Assembly (NCBI GenBank): GCA_030150265.1
Contig: JASLGG010000035.1
Span: forward strand, 16,683 to 80,682
Direction of reading: 5' to 3'
Origin: Protaetiibacter sp.
Lineage (GTDB): Bacteria; Actinomycetota; Actinomycetes; Actinomycetales; Microbacteriaceae
DNA length: 64,000 nt
This document shows positions 1 through 6,589 of the stretch, piece after piece. Within the stretch, counting starts at the first letter, position 1. The number at the start of each line of letters is the position of its first letter. Both the position numbers and the translations under genes were made by a program. The notes beneath the pieces were generated by a model. The model did not search any database. It saw nothing but the letters and a program-made list of their open reading frames with translations, and was not told the origin of the DNA.

Positions 1-282
1 CCGCGAGTCGCTCGGCGGCTCGTAGTCGGGCGCACCTCCCAGGCGGTAGAGGAACGCAGCCATTGCGTCACGAGCGATCGGTTGAAGCGGCCGGAACGTG
101 CCGTCCGGCCACCCTTGGGTCACTCCGCGATCGGCCAGCCAGGAGATCTCCTGGGCGAACGCACTGCTCGCCGGCACATCGGTAAAGCGCGGCGACGACG
201 CCCACGCGGTTCCTGGACCAACGCCGGCGAGAAGAGCCGACGTCAATAGGAGAACGAGCACCCGACCGCGCATCGATGTCAT
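1..282 (-). CDS. S-layer homology (SLH) domain protein, 3' end outside window
   Basis: Reading backwards from an ATG at 282, the 94 visible residues open with a signal peptide (MTSMRGR then a Leu/Val/Ala-rich core, likely cleaved near AWASS) and continue directly into an SLH repeat. Visible landmarks are FTDVP, ISWLADRGVTQGWPDG, TFRP and AAFLYRLGG. SLH repeats bind secondary cell-wall polymers and attach exported proteins to the wall; in Microbacteriaceae they often sit on large secreted proteins. The start is supported by a purine-rich run (GGGGAGGGTGGGG) just upstream of the ATG and a TAAACT -10 at 311-316. The frame is open to the window edge, so total length and any catalytic domain are unknown. 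Confidence 0.85.
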   Translation of the reverse strand, partial: MTSMRGRVLVLLLTSALLAGVGPGTAWASSPRFTDVPASSAFAQEISWLADRGVTQGWPDGTFRPLQPIARDAMAAFLYRLGGAPDYEPPSDSR

Positions 283-310
283 GCCCCACCCTCCCCAATC
301 GGTCCTCAGG

Positions 311-316
311 AGTTTA
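311..316 (-). promoter_or_regulatory. -10 box (TAAACT) of the SLH gene
   Basis: TAAACT on the minus strand lies about 28 bases upstream of the SLH ATG, leaving a short leader that includes the purine-rich ribosome-binding site. Confidence 0.45.
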
Positions 317-353
317 GGGTGGCCTCGTCACGCTCGACACCCCCCGATCGGGC

Positions 354-743
354 TCAGGTGGCCTCGCCGTCGAACGGCGGCACGGCGCCCTTGCCGAGCT
401 GGCGCTGGCGCTGCTCGTAGGCGCTCGCCGCCGTGCGGCGCGCGGGCGCGGGGGCCGGGGGGCCCGCGGGAACCGGCGCCTTCGGGTCCTCCTCGATGAG
501 GGCGTCGCGGATGATGCGGCGCGGGTCGTACTTGCGCGGGTCGAGCTTCGCCCAGTCGACCTCGTCGAACTCGGGGCCCATCTCCTCGCGCATGCGGTCC
601 TTGGCGCCGTTGGCGAGGTCGCGCAGCGAGCGTGCGAGGCGCGCGAGCTGGGCCGCATAGCCGGGCAGGCGCTCCGGGCCGACGAGGAAGACTGCGACGA
701 CCAGGATGATCAGCAGCTTGTCGAAGGTCAACCCGAAGGACAC
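354..743 (-). CDS. tatB: Sec-independent protein translocase TatB
   Basis: 129 residues. TatB works with TatC as the receptor that captures folded proteins carrying twin-arginine signals at the inner membrane. The order is diagnostic: a very short N-terminus, one membrane helix (LLIILVVAVFLVGPERLPGY, near residues 9-28) that includes the GPERLP hinge, an amphipathic helix (AAQLARLARSLRDLANGAKD), and a polar Pro/Ala-rich tail. A longer reading frame continues upstream, but the GTG at 743 is chosen because TATCCT ends exactly six bases before it, the leaderless pattern seen repeatedly in this window, and because TatB proteins begin almost directly with the helix. It diverges from the O-methyltransferase gene. 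No tatA or tatC is in the window. Confidence 0.92.
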   Translation of the reverse strand: MSFGLTFDKLLIILVVAVFLVGPERLPGYAAQLARLARSLRDLANGAKDRMREEMGPEFDEVDWAKLDPRKYDPRRIIRDALIEEDPKAPVPAGPPAPAPARRTAASAYEQRQRQLGKGAVPPFDGEAT

Positions 744-749
744 CCGCCC

Positions 750-755
750 AGGATA
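750..755 (-). promoter_or_regulatory. -10 box (TATCCT) for leaderless tatB
   Basis: TATCCT, six bases, then the GTG start. Transcription should begin at or next to the start codon. Confidence 0.6.
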
Positions 756-779
756 ACCGGCACGAGCGGGAGGCGGCTC

Positions 780-785
780 TACGCT
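780..785 (+). promoter_or_regulatory. -10 box (TACGCT) of the O-methyltransferase gene
   Basis: TACGCT lies 18 bases upstream of the GTG; a GGAGG ribosome-binding site at 794-798 follows, so the transcript would have a very short leader. Confidence 0.45.
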
Positions 786-803
786 GGGAGGCTGGAGGCA
801 TCC

Positions 804-1436
804 GTGAGCGACAAGGAACTGAGCTGGAGGTACGCCGAGGAGTTCCCGGTGGAACCCCCCGCGACCCAGCTCGCGCGCCAGCACTCGCTCGAGCTCGGCA
901 TCGACCCCGTCTCGCCCGCGGTCGGCGCGCAGCTCGCGCTGCTCGCGGCCGCGATCGACGCGCGCAGCATCCTCGAGATCGGCACGGGCGCCGGCGTGAG
1001 CGGCCTGTGGCTGCTGCAGGGCGCCCCCGAGGCGACCCTCACGACCATCGACGTCGAGATCGATCACCAGAACCGCGCCCGCCAGGCCTACGCCGACGCG
1101 GGCATCCAGGCGCCCCGCACGCGCCTCATCGCGGGACGGGCCACCGAGGTGCTCCCCCGCATGAACGACGACGCCTACGACCTCGTACTCGTCGACGCCG
1201 ACCCCGCCTCGGTGCTCGACTACGTGGAGCACGGCCTGCGGATCGTGCGCAAGGGCGGCGTCGTGGCGGTCGCCCACGCGCTGTGGCGCGGCCGGGTGGC
1301 CGACCCGGCGCAGCGCGACGAGACGGTCGCCGACTTCCGCGCGCTGCTCACCACGATCGCCGAGTCGAGCGCCGTGACGGCCGCGCTCAGCACGGCCGGC
1401 GACGGGCTGCTGCAGCTCGTCTCGACCGGGGACTGA
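804..1436 (+). CDS. O-methyltransferase, SAM-dependent class I
   Basis: 210 residues. The family-3 O-methyltransferase fold is recognisable from the SAM-binding glycine loop ILEIGTGAGVSGLWLL (near 54-69), an acidic strand end TTIDVEIDHQNRARQAY, the YDLVLVDAD metal/SAM motif near 129-137 and the following LRIVRKGGVVAV. Such enzymes methylate hydroxyl groups of catechol-like or unknown small substrates in the cytosol; the substrate cannot be inferred here. The GTG start at 804 is fixed by GGAGG five bases upstream and the TACGCT -10. A homologous gene next to tatB is, from memory, common in related actinobacteria. A strong hairpin at 1443 ends the transcript. Confidence 0.85.
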   Translation: MSDKELSWRYAEEFPVEPPATQLARQHSLELGIDPVSPAVGAQLALLAAAIDARSILEIGTGAGVSGLWLLQGAPEATLTTIDVEIDHQNRARQAYADAGIQAPRTRLIAGRATEVLPRMNDDAYDLVLVDADPASVLDYVEHGLRIVRKGGVVAVAHALWRGRVADPAQRDETVADFRALLTTIAESSAVTAALSTAGDGLLQLVSTGD

Positions 1437-1442
1437 ACGACG

Positions 1443-1477
1443 GCGCCCCGCCGATCCGTGCGGATCAGGCGGGGCGC
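1443..1477. terminator. Bidirectional terminator hairpin between O-methyltransferase and DUF3117 genes
   Basis: A stem of 15 base pairs (GCGCCCCGCC plus GATCC, pairing with GGATC plus GGCGGGGCGC, with one bulged A) closed by GTGC. It lies between two convergent stop codons at 1436 and 1497. Confidence 0.75.
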
Positions 1478-1496
1478 TCAGAGGGGTCGGCTGGTC

Positions 1497-1667
1497 TCAG
1501 CCCGCGATGACGCTCGCGAGGGCGTCGTGGAGCTCCTTGGCCTCGTCGTCGTTCACCGAGACCACGAGACGTCCGCCGCCCTCGAGCGGAACACGGACGA
1601 TGATGAGGCGACCCTCCTTCACAGCCTCCATCGGGCCGTCGCCGGTCCTCGGCTTCATGGCTGCCAT
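1497..1667 (-). CDS. DUF3117 family small protein
   Basis: 56 residues, starting MAAMKPRTGDGPMEAVKEGR and ending HDALASVIAG. This small cytosolic protein is widely conserved in actinobacteria and has no established function. Its composition is charged: a basic N-terminus, a beta-rich RLIIVRVPL core, a glycine turn, then an acidic helix NDDEAKELHDAL. The ATG at 1667 has AAAGGGG about eight bases upstream; a second Met at residue 4 is an alternative. A GATAAT -10 lies at 1698-1703. The gene is complete and of normal length for the family. Confidence 0.88.
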   Translation of the reverse strand: MAAMKPRTGDGPMEAVKEGRLIIVRVPLEGGGRLVVSVNDDEAKELHDALASVIAG

Positions 1668-1697
1668 GAGATGTCCCCTTTCGACGGTTGCTCATCC

Positions 1698-1703
1698 ATT
1701 ATC
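1698..1703 (-). promoter_or_regulatory. -10 box (GATAAT) of the DUF3117 gene
   Basis: GATAAT is close to the TATAAT consensus and sits about 30 bases upstream of the ATG, ahead of the AAAGGGG ribosome-binding site. Confidence 0.4.
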
Positions 1704-1773
1704 CCGTATCCCGCCGACACGGGCGAATCCGCGGAGCCCTCGCATCCTGGAGCCACCCCGCGACGGGCGCGGA

Positions 1774-3015
1774 TCACGGTGGAGACCAGTCCCCCGGGCC
1801 CCGCCACCAGCACCAGTGCACCCACAGCACCTGCCCCGCGATCCCGAGCAGCACGAGGCTCACGCGGTACACCCGCGAGCGCGGCAGCGCGAAGGCGCCG
1901 AGCGCGGGCGACAGCGGCAGCAGCAGCCGCCAGGTGCTCGACTGCGGGAAGAACACCGCCATGAGGTACACCAGGTAGCTCACGAGCCAGAGCCGCAGCG
2001 GCACCCCCAGGCGTCTCGCCCACGAGGTGAGCAGCAGCACGACGAAGAGGGCCGTGAGCACGACGACCACGACCACCGCGAGGGGCATCGCGGCCTGCTC
2101 GGGCGCCCCGAGGAAGCGGATCCAGAACGCGATGCCCTGGAACCAGCCCTGGAACGGCACGAGGTGGCCGTACCCGACGTAGCCGGCCCGCCAGGCCAGC
2201 TCGGTGTCGGTGTAGGCCGTCAGCCGTCCCGTCGCGATCCACGCGATCGCGGGCCAGGCGAAGCCCGCGACGGCGCTCGTGAGCCCCGCCGTCACGATGC
2301 CCGCGACCTCCCGCCGGGGAAGCGGATGGAGGCGCGGCGCCCGCCGGGCGCGCACGATCCGCATCGCGAGGTAGAGGAGCAGGAAGAGCGCGAACGCCAG
2401 CCCGCTCGGCCGGGTGAGCGCCATCAGCACGATGACCGGGAGCGCGATCCGGAAGCGGCGGCGCTGCACGAGCAGCAGCGCGAGGAACAGCAGGGCGAGA
2501 CCCGGCGCCTCCGCGTACGCCACCTGGAACATCGGCGAGAGCGGCGCGGTGCACAGCAGCACCACGCCGAACAACGCCGACCCCGCCGAGAAGCCGTTGT
2601 CGCGCAGCAGCCGCTCGAACAGCAGGGCGGCGCACGCGCCGGCGGCGAGCGAGACGATCACCGCGATGAGCGGGAAGGGGAAGCCGACCCGGAGGAACAG
2701 CCCCAGGAACAGCGGGTACCCCGGCATGAACGCCCAGGCGTTCTCGAGCACGTGCCCGAAGGCGTCCATCGGCAGCTCGGCCGGGTACCCCGCCGAGGCG
2801 ATGTACCAGTACCACTGGCCGTCCCAGTTGCTCGCGAAGTCGAAGTAGTCGGGCACCGCCGTCGCGTTGGCGCGCGCCTGCACCACCGCGAAGGCGAGCA
2901 GGATCACGGTCGTCACGATCCGCGACAGGCCGAACACGACGAGCACCCGCCCCCACCAGGGGACGAGGCGCCAGCGCACGACCGCGGGCTTGATCAGCTC
3001 GCGGAGGTGAGCCAT
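1774..3015 (-). CDS. Polytopic membrane glycosyltransferase, mannosyltransferase (PIG-V-like) family
   Basis: 413 residues with about ten predicted membrane segments spread over the whole length. The first extracytoplasmic loop carries ASNWDGQWYWYIASAGYP, the WDG-x-W-Y/GYP signature of PIG-V-like and related GT-C transferases that use polyprenyl-phosphate sugars at the outer face of the membrane. A second loop carries LTRPSGLAFAL, also typical of this group. In actinobacteria such proteins are thought to mannosylate lipids or proteins; the acceptor here is unknown. The ATG at 3015 overlaps the 3' end of dapE (stop at 2994) by 22 bases, so the two are probably co-transcribed and translationally coupled, although no shared pathway is obvious. 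A longer upstream frame is the dapE shadow. Confidence 0.72.
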   Translation of the reverse strand: MAHLRELIKPAVVRWRLVPWWGRVLVVFGLSRIVTTVILLAFAVVQARANATAVPDYFDFASNWDGQWYWYIASAGYPAELPMDAFGHVLENAWAFMPGYPLFLGLFLRVGFPFPLIAVIVSLAAGACAALLFERLLRDNGFSAGSALFGVVLLCTAPLSPMFQVAYAEAPGLALLFLALLLVQRRRFRIALPVIVLMALTRPSGLAFALFLLLYLAMRIVRARRAPRLHPLPRREVAGIVTAGLTSAVAGFAWPAIAWIATGRLTAYTDTELAWRAGYVGYGHLVPFQGWFQGIAFWIRFLGAPEQAAMPLAVVVVVVLTALFVVLLLTSWARRLGVPLRLWLVSYLVYLMAVFFPQSSTWRLLLPLSPALGAFALPRSRVYRVSLVLLGIAGQVLWVHWCWWRGPGDWSPP

Positions 3016-4070
3016 CTGCGCAGCCCGGCCGCGACGCGGTCGATCTGGGACACCGGCACGCGCTCGTCGTCGGCGTGCGCGAGCGACGGGTCGCCGGGAC
3101 CGTAGTTGACGGCCGGGATGCCGAGGGCGCTGAAGCGCGCGACGTCCGTCCAGCCGTACTTGGGCAGCGCCCTGCCGCCGACCGCGGCGAGGAACTGCCG
3201 GGCGAGCGGCGCGTCCAGGCCGGGACGCGCGCCCTCCGCCAGGTCGGCCACCGAGATCGAGGCTCCGAGGCCCGCGAAGAGCTCCTCGAGGTGCGCGAGC
3301 GCCTCCGCCCCCGAACGGCTGGGGGCGAAGCGGTAGTTGACGTGCACGGTGCACTCGTCGGGGATCACGTTGCCGGCGACCCCGCCCGAGATGCGCACGG
3401 CCGAGAGGCTCTCGCGGTACACGAGCCCGTCGACCTCCACCTCGCGCGGGACGTAGCCGGCGAGGCGCTCGAGCACGGGCGCTGCGGCGTGGATCGCGTT
3501 CTCGCCCATCCAGGCGCGCGCGGAGTGGGCGCGGCGGCCGCGCGTCGTGACGTCGACGCGGATCGTGCCGTTGCATCCGCCCTCGATCTCGCCGTTCGAC
3601 GGCTCGCCGAGCACCGCGAAGTCCGCCTCGAGCAGCTCCGGGCGCTCGCGCGCGATCCGGCCGAGGCCGTTGAGGGAGGAGTCGACCTCCTCGTGGTCGT
3701 ACCAGACCCACGTGACGTCGACCACGGGCTCGGCGAGCTCCAGCGCGAGCGCGAGCATGACCGCGCAGCCGCCCTTCATGTCGACCGTGCCGCGGCCCCA
3801 CAGCACGCCGTCGGCGTCGAGGCGCGCCGGGAGGTTGCCGTTGACCGGCACGGTGTCGAGATGCCCCGCGATCACCACCCGCTGCGCGCGCCCGAGCGCG
3901 GTGCGGGCGATCACCGCGTCGCCGTCGCGGATCACCTCGAGGTGGGGAGCCTCGCGAAGGGCCGCCTCGACGGCATCCGCGAGCACCGCCTCATCGCCCG
4001 ACACGGAGGGGAGGTCGACGAGCTGCCGGGTGAGCTCCACGACGGAGGCGGACGTGTCGAGCGCGGGCAC
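2994..4070 (-). CDS. dapE: Succinyl-diaminopimelate desuccinylase (M20 family)
   Basis: 358 residues. It hydrolyses N-succinyl-LL-diaminopimelate to succinate and LL-diaminopimelate, the precursor of lysine and of peptidoglycan cross-links. The M20 metal site is visible: His70 in IAGHLDTVPV, the bridging Asp97 in GRGTVDMKGG, and the acidic pair Glu127-Glu128 in WYDHEEVD, followed by a dimerisation region and a C-terminal His near HADDERVP. Length is normal. The GTG at 4070 is chosen because TAGGGT at 4077-4082 ends six bases before it. The gene is divergent from dapD, with back-to-back leaderless promoters in a 57-base gap, so the two pathway genes may be co-regulated. Confidence 0.93.
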   Translation of the reverse strand: MPALDTSASVVELTRQLVDLPSVSGDEAVLADAVEAALREAPHLEVIRDGDAVIARTALGRAQRVVIAGHLDTVPVNGNLPARLDADGVLWGRGTVDMKGGCAVMLALALELAEPVVDVTWVWYDHEEVDSSLNGLGRIARERPELLEADFAVLGEPSNGEIEGGCNGTIRVDVTTRGRRAHSARAWMGENAIHAAAPVLERLAGYVPREVEVDGLVYRESLSAVRISGGVAGNVIPDECTVHVNYRFAPSRSGAEALAHLEELFAGLGASISVADLAEGARPGLDAPLARQFLAAVGGRALPKYGWTDVARFSALGIPAVNYGPGDPSLAHADDERVPVSQIDRVAAGLRRWLTSAS

Positions 4071-4076
4071 GGCTCC

Positions 4077-4082
4077 ACCCTA
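4077..4082 (-). promoter_or_regulatory. -10 box (TAGGGT) for leaderless dapE
   Basis: TAGGGT, six bases, GTG start. Confidence 0.65.
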
Positions 4083-4115
4083 TCCGCGACACGGGGCCGC
4101 TCCGCCCCGGCCCGA

Positions 4116-4121
4116 TAGCCT
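4116..4121 (+). promoter_or_regulatory. -10 box (TAGCCT) for leaderless dapD
   Basis: TAGCCT, six bases, ATG start at 4128. With the dapE box it forms a compact divergent promoter pair. Confidence 0.65.
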
Positions 4122-4127
4122 GGGTGC

Positions 4128-5051
4128 ATGACGACCGCATGGGGACACGGACTCGCCACGATCGCCTCCGACGGCACGGTGCTCGACACCTGGTTCCCGG
4201 CGCCCGCGCTGGGGGCGGTGCCCGCCGACGCCGGCGTGCCGGCATCCGTCGCGGAGGGTGTGGGCGCGGATGCGGTGCGCGAGGTCACGGTCGAGTCGCG
4301 GCTCGTCGAGATCGACACGGACGCCGCGCCCGCCTCGACCCCCGACGCCTACCTGCGCCTGCACCTGCTCTCGCACCTGCTCGCGCGGCCGGGCGAGGTG
4401 AACCTCGACGGGATCTTCGCCCACCTGCCGATCGTGGCGTGGACGACCGCGGGGCCGGCGCATCCGTCCGTGCTGAGCACCGCGCGCACGCGCCTGCAGC
4501 GGGCCGGCGTCTCGGTGACGGGCGTCGACAAGTTCCCGCGGCTGCTCGACTACGTCGTGCCGGACCGGGTGCGCATCGCCGATGCCGCTCGCGTGCGGCT
4601 CGGCGCCCACCTCGCGCCGGGCACCACCGTCATGCACGAGGGCTTCGTGAACTTCAACGCGGGCACGCTCGGCTCCTCCATGGTGGAGGGCCGCATCTCG
4701 CAGGGCGTCGTCGTGGGCGACGGCTCCGACATCGGCGGCGGCGCGTCCATCATGGGCACGCTGTCGGGCGGCGGCACGGAGCGCATCGTGATCGGCGAGC
4801 GCGCCCTCCTCGGCGCGAACTCGGGCATCGGCATCTCGATCGGCGACGACTCGGTCGTCGAGGCGGGCCTCTACGTGACCGCCGGCACCAAGGTGACCTA
4901 CCTGCTGCCCGCCGGCCCGCGCACCGTGAAGGCCGTCGAGCTCTCGGGCGCCCCCGGCATCCTGTTCCGCCGCAACTCGGTGACGGGTGCCGTGGAGGCG
5001 CTCCCCCGCACCGGCCACGGCATCGAGCTCAACGCGCAGCTGCACGCCTGA
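4128..5051 (+). CDS. dapD: Tetrahydrodipicolinate N-succinyltransferase
   Basis: 307 residues, the size of actinobacterial DapD, longer than the proteobacterial form. It transfers succinyl from succinyl-CoA to tetrahydrodipicolinate, the step that commits flux to the succinylase branch of lysine/diaminopimelate synthesis. The N-terminal half is alpha/beta; the C-terminal half is a left-handed beta-helix built of hexapeptide-like turns (region GSSMVEGRISQGVVVGDGSD, GGGASIMGTLSGGG, IGERALLGANSGIGISIGDD). The active-site neighbourhood MHEGFVNFNAGTLG is present. The start follows the TAGCCT -10 with a six-base gap and no ribosome-binding site, so the mRNA is probably leaderless. It pairs functionally with dapE (divergent) and dapC (9.3 kb). 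Confidence 0.94.
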   Translation: MTTAWGHGLATIASDGTVLDTWFPAPALGAVPADAGVPASVAEGVGADAVREVTVESRLVEIDTDAAPASTPDAYLRLHLLSHLLARPGEVNLDGIFAHLPIVAWTTAGPAHPSVLSTARTRLQRAGVSVTGVDKFPRLLDYVVPDRVRIADAARVRLGAHLAPGTTVMHEGFVNFNAGTLGSSMVEGRISQGVVVGDGSDIGGGASIMGTLSGGGTERIVIGERALLGANSGIGISIGDDSVVEAGLYVTAGTKVTYLLPAGPRTVKAVELSGAPGILFRRNSVTGAVEALPRTGHGIELNAQLHA

Positions 5052-5114
5052 GCCGCCGCCGTCTCTCGCGGCGCCCCCGGCGTCCGTCCCCACCGCTCTG
5101 CCCCGCCGCCCCCT

Positions 5115-5203
5115 TGTCAGAAATGCAGGAGATTCCGCGCAACATCCTCTGAATCATTGAGAGCGCACCGTCGCCACGCGCGACTTCTCCTGCATTTCTG
5201 ACA
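5115..5203. repeat. 89-bp inverted-repeat element, copy 1
   Basis: Ends are an 18-bp perfect inverted repeat, TGTCAGAAATGCAGGAGA at 5115-5132 and its complement at 5186-5203. They enclose 53 bases that show no clear similarity to the interiors of other copies. The arms are only 44% GC in a region well above 65%. It lies between the dapD stop and the start of the DUF559 gene. Copies 2 and 3 have the same total length of 89. This is not a normal intrinsic terminator: the loop is too long and there is no T-tract. Function unknown. Confidence 0.85.
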
Positions 5204-5299
5204 TGGACGAGTCGCTCACAGGCCGCGGCGCGCTCAGTTCTCCACGAATACGCCTTCTCGGGCCACGAGCGTGGGAGCGCATACGCCACGGTGCCGGGC

Positions 5300-6157
5300 A
5301 TGAGCCTGACATCCGACATCCTCGCCCTCGGCGGCCTCGCCCCCGCGCACGCGCTGCTGAAGCTCGGGTGGAGCTACCGCACCCTGAGCTACGCGGCACG
5401 ACACGGCTGGGTCACCCGTGTGAGACAGGGCTGGTACGCGGTCAACGACACGGATGCCACGCTCGCATCCGCCTGGCGCGTCGGCGGGCTCGCCAGCTGC
5501 GTCACCGGCCTCGACAGTTTCGGGCTGTGGGTGCCGCCCGACGACCGGCTGCACGTGGTCGTCGCCCCGCATGACGCACGAATGCGCACCCGCAGCGACA
5601 TGCGTATCCGCCTCGCCGAGGAACCGGATGAGGGAGTCGTCGTGCACTGGCGCACGGCCGCAGCGCACGACCGCTTCCGTGCGGAGCCGCTCGAGTGCGT
5701 CGTCGATCTCACCATGTGCCACGCGCCGGCGTGGGTGCTGGGAACCCTCGACAGCGGACTCGCGCGGGGCATCCTCAACCGCACCGATCTGCGCCGGATG
5801 CGGGGGCTGCTGCCCGCACGTTGGAGGCAGACCATCGACATCTCCGACCCGCGCTCCGAGTCGTTTCCCGAGTCGGTGCTGCGGGCGCACCTGAGCGAGG
5901 CCGGCATCCCGTTCCGGATCCAGGTGCGCATCGACGACATGCGCGTCGACTTCCTGATCGGCAAGCTCGTCGTCGAGGTGGACGGTAAGAGGCATCACAG
6001 CGACCCCGCGGCATTCGAACGCGACCGCGTCCGCGATGCTCGTCTCAGCGTCCGCGGCTACCGGGTGCTGCACTTCAGCTATGCGCAGATCGTCTACCGT
6101 CCCGACGAGGTACTCGCCTCGATCGTCGCGGCGATGGCCCGCGGCGACCACCGCTGA
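5300..6157 (+). CDS. AbiEi-like winged-helix plus DUF559 (Vsr-like) nuclease-fold protein
   Basis: 285 residues. The N-terminal ~60 residues (LALGGLAPAHALLKLG, SYRTLSYAARHGWVTRVRQG, WYAV) resemble the winged-helix start of AbiEi-type antitoxins and related regulators. Residues ~190-285 match DUF559, a relative of the very-short-patch-repair endonuclease fold, with a PD-(D/E)xK-like core MRVDFLIGKLVVEVDGKRHH (Asp, then Glu-x-Asp-Gly-Lys). The fold suggests DNA binding and possibly cleavage; neither is proven for this family. No AbiEii nucleotidyltransferase toxin is adjacent, so it is not a standard AbiE pair. The ATG at 5300 or a GTG at 5291 could start it; there is no strong ribosome-binding site or -10. 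It is bracketed by 89-bp elements at 5115 and 6227. As I recall, such genes are multicopy in Microbacteriaceae. Confidence 0.75.
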   Translation: MSLTSDILALGGLAPAHALLKLGWSYRTLSYAARHGWVTRVRQGWYAVNDTDATLASAWRVGGLASCVTGLDSFGLWVPPDDRLHVVVAPHDARMRTRSDMRIRLAEEPDEGVVVHWRTAAAHDRFRAEPLECVVDLTMCHAPAWVLGTLDSGLARGILNRTDLRRMRGLLPARWRQTIDISDPRSESFPESVLRAHLSEAGIPFRIQVRIDDMRVDFLIGKLVVEVDGKRHHSDPAAFERDRVRDARLSVRGYRVLHFSYAQIVYRPDEVLASIVAAMARGDHR

Positions 6158-6226
6158 CCCTGTTCGGCACCATCGCCGCATCCGTGCCGCCGCATCCGTG
6201 CCGCCGCGGACTGCCCTCCTCTCGCG

Positions 6227-6315
6227 TGTCAGAAATGCAGGAGTCGTCGGACGGTGAGGCCGTCGATCCGCGGCGCATCGTGCCTGCTCGGGCGACATCT
6301 CCTGCATTTCTGACA
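6227..6315. repeat. 89-bp inverted-repeat element, copy 2
   Basis: Arms are TGTCAGAAATGCAGGAG at 6227-6243 and its perfect complement at 6299-6315 (17 bp); base 18 of the arm differs. The length is exactly 89, as in copy 1, while the interior is different and GC-rich. It lies 69 bases after the DUF559 stop codon, so copies 1 and 2 flank that gene. Confidence 0.85.
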
Positions 6316-6460
6316 TAGCCGCAGGGGGCCGCGCCTCGGATGCACCTACGCACCGGATGCGCGGCGGGCCGGGGCGGCTGCGTCCACACGGCGGCATGCA
6401 CCGCCCCCTCCGCTCGTGCTCGTGCCGGCGCTCGTACCCCGTGTCGGCGCTCACGCCTCG

Positions 6461-6549
6461 TGTCGGAAATGCAGGAGATCTGTCATGCGGATGCGAGTGA
6501 GTCCCTGAAAATCCGGGGAAGAGCCGCCGTAGCTCCTGCATTTCTGACA
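6461..6549. repeat. 89-bp inverted-repeat element, copy 3
   Basis: Left arm TGTCGGAAATGCAGGAGA at 6461 (one substitution) and right arm CTCCTGCATTTCTGACA ending at 6549; the length is again exactly 89. It lies 40 bases from the stop codon of the sortase-anchored protein gene and 146 bases after copy 2. Confidence 0.82.
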
Positions 6550-6589
6550 CAGTGCAGTGGGCACGGGCGCGGCGGCGGCGTGAGGCGGC

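Larger units (their letters stand above)
6158..6589. other. Gene-free 432-base stretch holding two 89-bp elements
   Basis: Between the DUF559 stop and the convergent sortase-anchored protein gene. It contains a tandem GCATCCGTGCCGCC pair near 6179-6206, element copies 2 and 3, and between them a GC-rich filler with two diverged GTGYCGGCGCTC repeats near 6422-6452. I see no credible coding frame; frames that read through the elements begin with the repeat itself (Ser-Glu-Met-Gln-Glu). Confidence 0.6.

Noticed and set aside
1507..3105. 532-codon plus-strand frame rich in Arg, Pro, His and Gln
   Set aside because: Antisense shadow of DUF3117, the mannosyltransferase-like gene and dapE; composition is typical of GC-rich non-coding frames.
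5300..6157. Type IV AbiE toxin-antitoxin system
   Set aside because: No AbiEii nucleotidyltransferase-type toxin lies on either side; only the N-terminal winged-helix resemblance is present.
5234..6550. Long minus-strand reading frame (438 codons) over the DUF559 region
   Set aside because: It is the antisense shadow of the DUF559 gene and reads through two inverted-repeat elements; high GC makes such frames common.
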